Shown here one piece after another: positions 26,541 to 34,588 of a stretch of 64,000 nucleotides of DNA. The stretch is from the NCBI RefSeq assembly GCF_012641515.1, contig NZ_JABAHY010000006.1:102096-166095 (forward strand), written 5' to 3'. The position numbers and the translations under genes are program-made. The notes beneath the pieces are model-generated. The model did not search any database. It was not told the origin of the DNA and was given only the letters and a program-made list of their open reading frames with translations. Position 1 is the stretch's first letter; each line of letters starts with the position of its first letter. Source of the DNA: Nesterenkonia sedimenti. Lineage in GTDB: Bacteria > Actinomycetota > Actinomycetes > Actinomycetales > Micrococcaceae.

Positions 26541-27395
26541 TTACTCGGTGAACCGGGCAGCCACCGGCTGCACGGCGGTGGACTCGACGCCCGGGCCTAA
26601 GCCCACATAGCCCGGTGCCAGATGCGCATTGGAGGTCTCAGTTCCGTCGAAGCGCAGCTCACCGCGGGTGCCATAGGGGTGGAAGCGGCCCCCGGCGCGG
26701 GTGAGGATCAGCTGACCGGCGGCAATATCCCAGGGATTGGTACGGCAGTTGAGCACCACATCGGCCCAGCCGGCGGCCACATGGCAGAGCTCCAGGGCCC
26801 CAGAGACAATCCGACGGGTGGTGGCGAAAGTGGTGACGAACTCTCCGAAGGCGCGAAGGGCGTCGTCGCCGTGACGTTCAACCATCACCGGGCCGGGGAA
26901 ACTGGTGACCAGATTCAGATTCTCCTCAGCGACTCCAGTCTTCGGCCGTGGTTTCAGCACGGATTCTGTCCCCGTACCGTTCTGCAGGTAGGCGGCCTGG
27001 TCATCTGCGGAGAAGACCAGCTCATTGATGGGGTCATAGACCACACCGGCGATGACCTCATCCTCGACGGCGGCACCGATGGAGATGGTGAACAGGTCAA
27101 AACCATGGGCGAAATTGGAGGTGCCATCAATGGGATCGATGATCCACTCCACAGTGCCGCTGCCCTGCTGGCCGCCCTCCTCACCGGTGATCCGGGAGTC
27201 CGGAACCTCGGCGGTGAGCAGTTCGATCAGGGTCTCCTCAGTGCGCTTATCCCAGATGGTGACCAGATCATGGGAAGAGGTCTTCAGCTCCACATCCATC
27301 TGCGAGCGGAAAGCAGTCTTCAGTGGTTCTCCGGCCTTCTTCGCAGCAGCGATGGCGACCTGGCGGAGTTCAGCAGCAGCGGGGGAGTGACTCAT
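26541..27395 (-). CDS. inositol monophosphatase family protein
   Basis: About 284 residues. Metal-binding motifs of the family are clear: GEEGG (motif 1), DPIDGTSNFAHGF (motif 2) and WDIAAGQLILTRAGG (motif 3). It dephosphorylates inositol phosphate or a related sugar phosphate (inositol, histidinol or fructose-1,6-bisphosphate); the family does not fix which. The start at 27395 (MSHSPAAAELRQVA) is preferred over an in-frame start 111 bp upstream because the extension has no family similarity. Confidence 0.88.
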   Translation of the reverse strand: MSHSPAAAELRQVAIAAAKKAGEPLKTAFRSQMDVELKTSSHDLVTIWDKRTEETLIELLTAEVPDSRITGEEGGQQGSGTVEWIIDPIDGTSNFAHGFDLFTISIGAAVEDEVIAGVVYDPINELVFSADDQAAYLQNGTGTESVLKPRPKTGVAEENLNLVTSFPGPVMVERHGDDALRAFGEFVTTFATTRRIVSGALELCHVAAGWADVVLNCRTNPWDIAAGQLILTRAGGRFHPYGTRGELRFDGTETSNAHLAPGYVGLGPGVESTAVQPVAARFTE

Positions 27396-27451
27396 GGCTC
27401 CCACTCTATGACTGGAACTGTTCAGTAATGCTTCGTGACATCGCTGAGCCG

Positions 27452-28496
27452 CTAACTGCTCCACGCCAGGCGATTGCGCAGAGCGTCTGCCGGTATGGCC
27501 CACCACCCCTCACCGAGGGGCGTGACCGGAGCATTTCCGGTCACCACATAACCGCCTACCATCCGGTTACCGTAGACCTCTTTGAAGGCACTTAACCCCT
27601 TGAGAGTGTCTTTGCGCACAGATGATCCAGAGTTCACTTCGATGCCGATGAGATGACCGGCGTCATCCTCCAGAACCAGGTCGACTTCCATCGCACATCC
27701 ATTCTTGATCCTTAGCCATCGTGCGAGGAGTCTTCTTGGCGGGGGGTCGCAGATTATGCAGCTCGGTCACCAAGAAGCGGCGTTCTAAGACATCGATGTA
27801 CCGATCGACTGTTCGGGGGTCAAGGCCCACCTCCCTGCCGATTACCTGAACCTTAAGTTCTCCGGCCGGGTGGCGAAGGATGTAATCGAGAATTCGGCGT
27901 GCATTATCGGCATCAAACCGTTCGTCCGGTAGGACATGATCGCTAAGGATTGCTTCGATCGTGGCGGATAGCTGGTCTCGTAAGGTCGCGCGGCTGGGCT
28001 TTCGCAAGCGGGTGCGAGGAAGACCTCCATAGAGCACTGCTTTATGCCACCAGAAGGCGTCATTGGCTCGGTGTCCGATTTGAGGTGGGGATTGAAACAT
28101 CATGTCCGCAACGGACCAAGCTGTCTGGGCCGAGCTGTGCACCTCAGGTTCTGTTAAGGGCTGAAGAGTCAATGTAGTCGTGCGGCCGGCCAGTGGATCT
28201 GAACCACCGAGACTACTTCGGCCGATTTGGGCGGATCCGGTCAGAATTGCTTGGACGTCATCCCCCGTTTCATTGAGGTAATTCTTCAGCGCGAGGGGTA
28301 GATCTGGGAGGAGTTGGGCTTCGTCTATGGCGAAGGGTTGGGGTAGGGCCCTCAACCAGCCGGAGGTGTCCTGTTTGGCCAGGTGCAGTACATCTGGATC
28401 CGTGAGGCTGACAGCAGTAGCAAGGACTCCTTGTTCCTTGAGCCTGCGTACCAGGCTGGTTTTTCCAACTGAGCGTGCTCCGTGCAGAACCGTCAC
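27452..28496 (-). pseudogene. AAA/DUF4143 ATPase, broken by internal deletion and frameshift
   Basis: The N-terminal part (from 28496) has a Walker A (GARSVGKTS), a Walker B-like FAIDEAQLLPDL, GSAQIG (sensor) and the start of a DUF4143 domain (VQVIGREVGLDPRTVDRYIDVL, LHNLRPPAKKTPRTMAK). It then runs into a stop at 27663. The real C-terminus continues in another frame (EVDLVLEDDAGHLIGIEV, then VYGNRMVGGYVVTG) to 27452. About 60 residues of the DUF4143 nuclease-like domain are missing at the junction near 27690-27710. The intact family is an AAA ATPase with a PD-(D/E)XK-like C-terminus. This copy is not expected to work. Confidence 0.8.
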
Positions 28497-28589
28497 CGGA
28501 TCAGACCGAAGAGATTCGACCAGTCTCTTCTCTAAGTACCTATCGACGTACGTGGGTTAGGTAGACCACATGACAGTGAGAACTTCCTG

Positions 28590-28601
28590 CATCATATGAT
28601 G
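28590..28601. promoter_or_regulatory. 12-bp palindrome upstream of the MFS gene
   Basis: CATCATATGATG is a perfect palindrome, 84 bp upstream of the MFS promoter. It could bind a dimeric repressor such as a TetR or MarR protein; no regulator gene is adjacent. Confidence 0.4.
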
Positions 28602-28684
28602 AGAACTTTCAACATCGAACCGAGTGCATTGGCGTACCTGTGTGCAGGGAGGTCTTCTGGTTGGCTGCTCGGCTTATTGTCTAA

Positions 28685-28713
28685 TTGCAGATTTCGTGGA
28701 GTGGACCTAAGAT
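28685..28713 (+). promoter_or_regulatory. promoter of the MFS transporter gene (leaderless)
   Basis: TTGCAG (28685-28690), a 17-bp spacer and TAAGAT (28708-28713) form a good sigma-70-type promoter. The ATG is at 28723, only 9 bases after the -10, so the mRNA probably begins at or next to the start codon. No Shine-Dalgarno sequence is present, which agrees. Confidence 0.65.
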
Positions 28714-28722
28714 AGTTCGCAG

Positions 28723-30162
28723 ATGCAACTAAAATCTTCGGAAGAGACTGCGAGCAAAGCAGAACTGATCTGGGCCATCACGGGCATCCTGGTGGTCTTC
28801 TTTGCCGCTATGCTCTCGATGAATATCGTCATCACCGCCTTGCCGGTGATCGTCTCCGAACTCGGTGGAACGCAGATCCAATACGCATGGGTGCTCACCG
28901 GGCTGTTGCTGGCCAATGCCTCCTCCACTCTGGTCTGGGGGAAGCTGGCCGATATGTACTCCAAGAAGGTGCTGTTCCAGGCGGCGAACATCATCTTCTT
29001 CACCTCATCACTGGCCGCTGGCCTGGCACCGAATATGGAGTTCCTCATTGGCGCCCGCGTGGTCCAAGGCATCGGCATGGGCGGGCTGATCTCGCTGGCC
29101 ATGGCGATTATGGGCAGCATCGTCTCCCCACGTGAACGCGGTAAATACGCCGGCTATATCGGTGCGGTGCTGGCCGCCTCCACCGCCGCCGGCCCCCTGA
29201 TCGGCGGGGTCACTGTGGACACCCTCGGTTGGCGCTGGTGCTTCTGGGTCGGCATCCCGCTGTGCCTGGCCGCCCTGGTGGTCGTGCACACCAAACTCAA
29301 GGTCCCTCGCTACGGCACTCCCGGCAAGATCGACGTCTTCGGAGTGATCCTGCTGGTCACCGGCTGCAGCGCCCTGCTGATCTGGCTCTCCTTCGCCGGC
29401 ACCCCCGAATTCTTCGAATGGATCTCACTGCCCTCAGCCCTGCTGATCGGTGGGGCGCTGGCGGTCATCGCCGTGTTCGTGATCGTCGAACGTCGGATCG
29501 CCAACCCCATTGTCCGGCTGGGCATGCTGCGGGATCGCACCACCATCCTGGCGGCGATCTCCTCGGCCGCCATCGCACCGGCACTGTTCTCCTGCCTGCT
29601 GTTTTTGGCCCAGTACTTCCAGATCGGCCGCGGCTTCACCCCCACGGAGGCCGGGCTCATGCTGCTGCCGGTAGTCGGCGGCAATATGCTCGGCGCCCTG
29701 ATCACCGGTCGACTGATCACCCGCTACGGGAAATGGAAGATCTACATCGTCACCGGCGCGATCGTGATGAGCACCGCCATGTTCGGCCTGGGTTTCGTGC
29801 TCGGAGCCGATACCCCCATCTGGCTGATCATCGGAGCGTTGATCGTCGTCGGACTCGGTTTCGGCGCACAGATGCAGAACCTCATGCTCGTTGTGCAGAA
29901 CACCGTCCCGGTCACCAGGGTCGGCCAGGCCTCCAGCCTCATCGCCTTCTGCCGAATCCTCGGCGGAGCCGCCGGCACCGCGATCCTGGGATCAGTGATG
30001 GCCGTAGCGGTGGGCACCTCCGCCGTGGCCCCCACCAACGGCACTAACCCCGTCTACGCCGAGGCCACCGGAACCCTGTTCCTGATCGCAGCATGCATCA
30101 CCTCAGTGGCGGTATTCACCAATATCGCGATCAAAGAGGTCCCGCTGCGCACCACAGTCTGA
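28723..30162 (+). CDS. MFS transporter, DHA2 (14-TM) drug exporter type
   Basis: 479 residues with 14 hydrophobic segments, as in the EmrB/QacA (DHA2) proton antiporters. The loop after TM2 has WGKLADMYSKK (motif A), TM4 has GARVVQGIGMGGLI (motif B), and TM5 the antiporter motif C (GAVLAASTAAGPLIGG). Substrates are usually lipophilic cations or drugs; nothing here fixes one. The gene stands alone behind its own leaderless promoter. Confidence 0.88.
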   Translation: MQLKSSEETASKAELIWAITGILVVFFAAMLSMNIVITALPVIVSELGGTQIQYAWVLTGLLLANASSTLVWGKLADMYSKKVLFQAANIIFFTSSLAAGLAPNMEFLIGARVVQGIGMGGLISLAMAIMGSIVSPRERGKYAGYIGAVLAASTAAGPLIGGVTVDTLGWRWCFWVGIPLCLAALVVVHTKLKVPRYGTPGKIDVFGVILLVTGCSALLIWLSFAGTPEFFEWISLPSALLIGGALAVIAVFVIVERRIANPIVRLGMLRDRTTILAAISSAAIAPALFSCLLFLAQYFQIGRGFTPTEAGLMLLPVVGGNMLGALITGRLITRYGKWKIYIVTGAIVMSTAMFGLGFVLGADTPIWLIIGALIVVGLGFGAQMQNLMLVVQNTVPVTRVGQASSLIAFCRILGGAAGTAILGSVMAVAVGTSAVAPTNGTNPVYAEATGTLFLIAACITSVAVFTNIAIKEVPLRTTV

Positions 30163-30178
30163 GACGGACTGGGCCGGA

Positions 30179-31267
30179 CTAGGCCATGAGGTCCAAGGCT
30201 TCAGCAACCGCCTGGCTGTGCAGGGAGCCATGGGCAGTGCTGAGCCCATGGGCCAGGCGCTGATCAGAGCGCATGGCCTGCTCCCAGCCCAGAGTCGCCA
30301 GTCTCTCCGCAAACGGCAGGGTCGCGTTGGTCAGCGCCGGAGTGGAGGTCGCCGGCACGGCCCCAGGCATATTGGCCACACAGTAGAACTGGGTGCCATG
30401 GACCTCGAAGACCGGCTCATCATGAGTGGTCGGCCGGCTGTTTTCGAAGCAACCACCCTGATCCACTGCGATATCGACGAATACTGCACCGGGCTTGGCA
30501 TTGCGCACCATGTCCTCGGTGACCAGTTTCGGAGCCCGGGCGCCGGGAATCAGAACGGCCCCGATGATGAGGTCGGATTCGGCCACATGTGCGGCGATGT
30601 CATAGGGGGTCGAGGCCCGGGTGCGCAGCCGGCCCTGGAACTGGGTATCCAGTTCCCGCAGCCGGCGCAGGGAGACATCCAGGACGGTGACCTCAGCGCC
30701 CAGGCCCAGAGCGACCCGAGCGGCATTGGTACCGGCGATACCGCCACCGATGATGGTGACCTTTCCCGCAGGAGTGCCCGGCACACCAGGCAGCAGCACA
30801 CCACGGCCCCCGGCGGGGCTGCGCAGATGGTTAGCCCCCTCCAGCGGGGCCAGCCGGCCGGCAACCTCACTCATCGGGGTCAGCAGCGGCAGGCTCCCAT
30901 CGGCCTCCTCAACCCCCTCATAGGCGAAGGCGACAGTGCCGGCAGCCAGCAGCGCCTCAGTGAGTTCACGGTTGGCTGCCAGATGCAGATAGGTGAACAG
31001 GATGAGGTCCTTACGCAGGAAGCCGTACTCCTGGGCGATGGGCTCCTTGACCTTCAGGACCATCTCAGCCGCCCAGGCCTCGGCAGCCTCGGCGAGGATA
31101 CCGGCACCGGCTGCGGCGTATTCCTCATCGGTATAACCGGCACGGCTGCCTGCTCCAGCCTGGATGTCAACGCTATGACCTGCTTTGACCAAGGTGTCCA
31201 CCCCGGCAGGGGTCAGGGCCACCCGGTACTCGTGGTTCTTGACCTCAGTGGGTACTCCGATATGCAT
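30179..31267 (-). CDS. ald: alanine dehydrogenase
   Basis: 362 residues, converting L-alanine and NAD+ to pyruvate, ammonia and NADH. Family features: the N-terminus MHIGVPTEVKNHEYRVALTP, the pyruvate-binding LFTYLHLAANRELT, the NAD-binding GGGIAGTNAARVALGLGA, and DQGGCFENSRPTTHDEPVF. It is divergent from an Lrp-type gene across a 126-bp region with a palindrome at 31351-31362, the usual layout of ald with its activator AldR. Confidence 0.95.
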   Translation of the reverse strand: MHIGVPTEVKNHEYRVALTPAGVDTLVKAGHSVDIQAGAGSRAGYTDEEYAAAGAGILAEAAEAWAAEMVLKVKEPIAQEYGFLRKDLILFTYLHLAANRELTEALLAAGTVAFAYEGVEEADGSLPLLTPMSEVAGRLAPLEGANHLRSPAGGRGVLLPGVPGTPAGKVTIIGGGIAGTNAARVALGLGAEVTVLDVSLRRLRELDTQFQGRLRTRASTPYDIAAHVAESDLIIGAVLIPGARAPKLVTEDMVRNAKPGAVFVDIAVDQGGCFENSRPTTHDEPVFEVHGTQFYCVANMPGAVPATSTPALTNATLPFAERLATLGWEQAMRSDQRLAHGLSTAHGSLHSQAVAEALDLMA

Positions 31268-31350
31268 AAGCTCTCCCGCGATCGATGCCAGTTGCCTACA
31301 TGGTCACCCAAAATTCGGCAGAACTGGTTTGATGCCGCAGAAAATTTTTT

Positions 31351-31362
31351 TTATCCGGATAA
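31351..31362. promoter_or_regulatory. Lrp/AldR operator candidate between ald and lrp
   Basis: TTATCCGGATAA is a perfect 12-bp palindrome preceded by an A/T run (AAAATTTTTTTT-type). It lies between the divergent ald and lrp genes, as expected for an Lrp-family binding site. Confidence 0.6.
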
Positions 31363-31393
31363 TCCCGTGAATTATGCGATGATGTGTGGTGTT

Positions 31394-31873
31394 ATGCCTG
31401 CCAAACCCTCTGATTCTGCGGTGCTGGATCCCATTGACCGGGAGATCATTCGGCGCCTGAACGACAATGCCCGCCTGGCCAACAGTGCCCTGGCCCGGGC
31501 AGTGGGGCTGTCTCCCAGTGCCTGTCTGGCCCGGGTGCGGTCACTGAAGGCACGCGGGGTCATCTCCCGATTCACCGTAGAGCTCAACGCCCAGGCACTG
31601 GGCTACACCCTCCAAGCACTGGTCAGTGTCCGCATCCGTCCCGGCGCCCGGCACCTGATGGGTCAGATGGCCGAGGAACTGCGCGAACAGCCCGAGGTCT
31701 CCCAGCTGTTCATCCTCGGCGGAACAGAGGACTTCATTGTTCATGTTCAGGTCCGCGACGCCGACCACGTCCGCGAGTTCGTCCTCGAGAATCTCTCCAG
31801 CAACCCCGCGGTGGCACTGACTGAGACCAATATCGTCTTCGAGCATCACGCCGCCCAACATGTCCTCTCCTGA
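31394..31873 (+). CDS. Lrp/AsnC family transcriptional regulator (AldR-like)
   Basis: 159 residues. The N-terminal winged helix-turn-helix (LDPIDREIIRRLNDNARLAN, then ALARAVGLSPSACLARVRSL) is followed by an AsnC-type ligand-binding RAM domain (VSVRIRPGARHLMGQM, FILGGTEDFIVHVQV). It probably senses an amino acid such as alanine and controls the divergent ald gene. An ATG at 31382 is also in frame; the one at 31394 gives the more typical length. Confidence 0.88.
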   Translation: MPAKPSDSAVLDPIDREIIRRLNDNARLANSALARAVGLSPSACLARVRSLKARGVISRFTVELNAQALGYTLQALVSVRIRPGARHLMGQMAEELREQPEVSQLFILGGTEDFIVHVQVRDADHVREFVLENLSSNPAVALTETNIVFEHHAAQHVLS

Positions 31874-31929
31874 CGGGACTGAAGCCAGCTGTGCCATCAC
31901 CGGTGAAACCTTTCATTAGGATGGAGGTG

Positions 31930-33084
31930 ATGAGGACTGAAAAGCCCGCCCCCACGGATGTGCATCAGGACATCGAGGCGCTGCGGGACTACTACACCAG
32001 TGACCGCAACCGGGCGATGCGACTGGAAGATCGCTGGCATGAAGTCCGGCTGAATATGGCCCGTAAACGCGGCCAACACGTCACTGTCCTCTCCCTGCTC
32101 GGCTACGGCACACCACGCTGGGTCAGAGTCTTCTCCCGGGTGGTTATGGCCCCGGATTCCGATTTCGAAGGCGGCCGCAGGGTCGCCAAAGTCATCGCCG
32201 ACGGCGTGCGCGGCTGGCGCAACTTCGTCTCCGCACCGGTGCCCTTCGCCGAGCTGACCATCACCGTGGCCGGCCATGAATTCCCCATCTCAGCTGACCG
32301 GGGCGGCATCGTCGATGAACTCATCCACCTGCCCGAAGGCACAGAGTTGGAACCCGGCTGGCAGGAAGTCACCCTCCAGACCCCGGGCCAGGAGGCCACC
32401 CGGGCCGAGGTCATGGTGGTCGGCGATGAGGTCACCCACGGGATCATCTGCGATATCGATGACACGGTAGTGGTCACCAAACTGCCCCGACCCTTCCTCG
32501 CGGCCTGGAACTCCTTTGTCCTCGACGAGCACGCCCGAACCCCCACCCCGGGGATGGCGGTGATGATGGAACGGCTGCTCAGCCGGGACCCCGGCTCACC
32601 GGTGCTCTACCTCTCCACCGGGGCCTGGAATGTGGCCCAGACCCTGACCCGGTTCCTCACCCGCAACCTCTACCCCTATGGGCCGCTGCTGCTGACCGAC
32701 TGGGGGCCCACTGAGGACCGCTGGTTCCGTTCCGGCAAGCAGCATAAAGTCGAGCAGCTGGCCCGCCTGGCTAAGGAGTTCCCGCATATCCAGTGGATCC
32801 TCATCGGCGACGACGGCCAACACGACCCGGTCATCTACGCCGATTTCGTGCGCACTCACCCCCACCAGGTCAAAGCCGTGATCATCCGGGAACTGACCTA
32901 CTCAGAGGCTGTACTGGCCGGTGGTCGTGCAGAACAGCCCGACGGCGAACAGCTGCTGCAGGCCACCCAGGACGGCAAACACCCACCGGGTGTCCAGCGC
33001 GTCGGTGACTACGAGATCCCGTGGATCTATGGACCCGATGGCAAAGACATCTCAGAGATGCTGGCCGAATACGACCTCATCTGA
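31930..33084 (+). CDS. App1-like phosphatidate phosphatase family protein
   Basis: About 384 residues. The C-terminal half is the App1 (DUF2183) catalytic domain of the HAD superfamily: DIDDTVVVTKLPRP holds the DxDxT nucleophile motif, YLSTGAWN the second motif, and ILIGDDGQHDPVIYADF the acidic metal-binding motif. The N-terminal half is a beta-rich accessory domain. The yeast relative dephosphorylates phosphatidic acid; the bacterial substrate is unproven. The start at 31930 follows GGATGGAGG and is preferred over an in-frame start 39 bp upstream. Confidence 0.85.
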   Translation: MRTEKPAPTDVHQDIEALRDYYTSDRNRAMRLEDRWHEVRLNMARKRGQHVTVLSLLGYGTPRWVRVFSRVVMAPDSDFEGGRRVAKVIADGVRGWRNFVSAPVPFAELTITVAGHEFPISADRGGIVDELIHLPEGTELEPGWQEVTLQTPGQEATRAEVMVVGDEVTHGIICDIDDTVVVTKLPRPFLAAWNSFVLDEHARTPTPGMAVMMERLLSRDPGSPVLYLSTGAWNVAQTLTRFLTRNLYPYGPLLLTDWGPTEDRWFRSGKQHKVEQLARLAKEFPHIQWILIGDDGQHDPVIYADFVRTHPHQVKAVIIRELTYSEAVLAGGRAEQPDGEQLLQATQDGKHPPGVQRVGDYEIPWIYGPDGKDISEMLAEYDLI

Positions 33085-33114
33085 GGGCTCAGGGGTTCAG
33101 GCGGTCAGCGTGGT

Positions 33115-34329
33115 TCAGCGGGTCAGCAGATTGCCCAGCCAGCCGGTCTGGATATAGGTCTTGGCCCGAGAGGTCTGCAGCCGGGCATTGACCTCAATGG
33201 CCCCGGAATAATGACCCACCAGCTGGTTGCAGATCGCCTCCCAGGTCCTGCCTTGGACCTCCAGGTGAGCCTGGGCAGAAGCACGTAGGCGGGCGGCGTC
33301 GTCGTCGATGAGGTGTTTCACCGCATCGCGCAGGCCGGTGAGATCCCCGGGCTGGTAGAGCCAGCCGGTGCGGCCGGGATCCACCAGATCCAGAGGGCCA
33401 CCACGTCCGACGGCGACTACGGGGACACCTGCGGCGAAGGCCTCCTGAATGGTCTGGCAGAAGGTCTCTGCCTCACCGGGGTGGACGAAGACATCCAGGC
33501 TGGCCACATGAGCACCGAGGTCATCACCGGACTGGAAGCCGGCGAAATATGCGTTCGGCAGTTGCTTGGCCAGGGCCTTCTCCTGGGGGCCGGAGCCGAT
33601 GATCACCAGTCGGGTCCCGGGCAGATCATCCAGCACCGCCAAATCCTCGATCTGCTTCTCCGCGGCGAGCCGGCCCACGAAACCGATTAGCTTCTCCCCA
33701 TTGGGGGCCATCTTCTCGCGCAGGTGGGCCGAACGGCGGGTGGGAGTGAACCGGTCAGTGTCCACCCCGCGGCGCCAGGTCTTCAGCCGGGGGATGCCCC
33801 GGGCGCGCAGCTGATACTTACAGAAGGAACTGGGCACCAGGTTCAGTGTGGAGGCATTATGCATGCGCTGAACATGCTGCCAGAGCAGGGATTCGGCCCA
33901 GGGGAGCTTATAGCGCCCGGCATAGGTCGGGACCTCGGTCTGGTAGATCGAGACCGTGGGTAGGCCCAGGGCATCAGCGGCCTGGATGGCCCGCCAACCC
34001 AGGACAAAGGGCGAGGCCACATGCACCACATCCGGGGCGAGATCCTCCAGGAGATGGCGGATGCGCATCACGAACCCGGCGGCCACCCGGACCTTCGGAT
34101 AATCCGGAAGCGGCAGGGAGGGCACCCGGATCACGGGGTAGCCGTGGCAGAGTTCGGGCTGATCAGGCAGATCCTCGGAGAGCGGATTGGTCTCCAGGAA
34201 GGAATCCGAGGGGGCGATGACGGTCACCTCATCCCCACGACGCCGAAGATGGGCGAGAACCTGCAGAACGGAGTTGGTCACCCCGTTCATATGCGGAAGA
34301 AAGGATTCAGCAACCACTACAACCTTCAC
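33115..34329 (-). CDS. GT4 glycosyltransferase, MgtA-like GDP-mannose-dependent alpha-mannosyltransferase
   Basis: 404 residues with the two Rossmann lobes of GT-B enzymes. The N-terminus VVVAESFLPHMNGVTNSVLQ matches MgtA/PimB-type mannosyltransferases that build lipomannan-like glycolipids. The C-lobe has GRLAAEKQIEDL, and HPGEAETFCQTIQEAFAAG supplies the E-x7-E donor-binding motif. Mannosyl acceptors cannot be read from sequence. It converges with the App1-like gene. Confidence 0.85.
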   Translation of the reverse strand: MKVVVVAESFLPHMNGVTNSVLQVLAHLRRRGDEVTVIAPSDSFLETNPLSEDLPDQPELCHGYPVIRVPSLPLPDYPKVRVAAGFVMRIRHLLEDLAPDVVHVASPFVLGWRAIQAADALGLPTVSIYQTEVPTYAGRYKLPWAESLLWQHVQRMHNASTLNLVPSSFCKYQLRARGIPRLKTWRRGVDTDRFTPTRRSAHLREKMAPNGEKLIGFVGRLAAEKQIEDLAVLDDLPGTRLVIIGSGPQEKALAKQLPNAYFAGFQSGDDLGAHVASLDVFVHPGEAETFCQTIQEAFAAGVPVVAVGRGGPLDLVDPGRTGWLYQPGDLTGLRDAVKHLIDDDAARLRASAQAHLEVQGRTWEAICNQLVGHYSGAIEVNARLQTSRAKTYIQTGWLGNLLTR

Positions 34330-34395
34330 GCTTACAGAGTGCGGGGGTCAAGTAGCCAAACCTCAACGAGGCGGTTCGTGTCCGGTAAACACCGT

Positions 34396-34407
34396 ATGAA
34401 CGTTCAT
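34396..34407. promoter_or_regulatory. 12-bp palindrome upstream of the glycosyltransferase gene
   Basis: ATGAACGTTCAT is a perfect palindrome, 67 bp upstream of the minus-strand glycosyltransferase start. It is a possible operator; the regulator is unknown. Confidence 0.35.
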
Positions 34408-34423
34408 GGAAGATCCAGAGCTG

Positions 34424-34517
34424 GTCCCGGCCGCACGCGCATGTCGCGCGGCCTCTCGCTCGGCAAAGCCTTGCCGAGCTTCACGCCTGAAGTCGGCTCA
34501 ACGGCTTCGCCTCGAGC
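34424..34517. repeat. array of four tandem hairpins (structured intergenic element)
   Basis: Within 94 bp between divergent genes there are four successive stem-loops: GGCCG..CGCG/CGCG.CGGCC (about 34429-34453), GCTCGGCAA-agcc-TTGCCGAGC (34458-34479), CTTCA-cgcc-TGAAG (34479-34492) and GGCTC..GGC-ttc-GCC..GAGCC (34494-34517). The density of structure is far above the surroundings. Candidates are a small RNA, a REP-like repeat or a terminator array. Short open frames across it look non-coding. Confidence 0.6.
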
Positions 34518-34588
34518 CTCATGGGGTCGCCTCCTGGGGTGCGATTCGCCGGCAATGGGGTGAGCGTCCGCGGGGGAGATAAGCCCCT

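Noticed and set aside
30218..31393. N-terminal extension of the Lrp regulator to 551 residues
   Set aside because: It is antisense to ald; Lrp proteins are about 150-160 residues and start at 31394 here.
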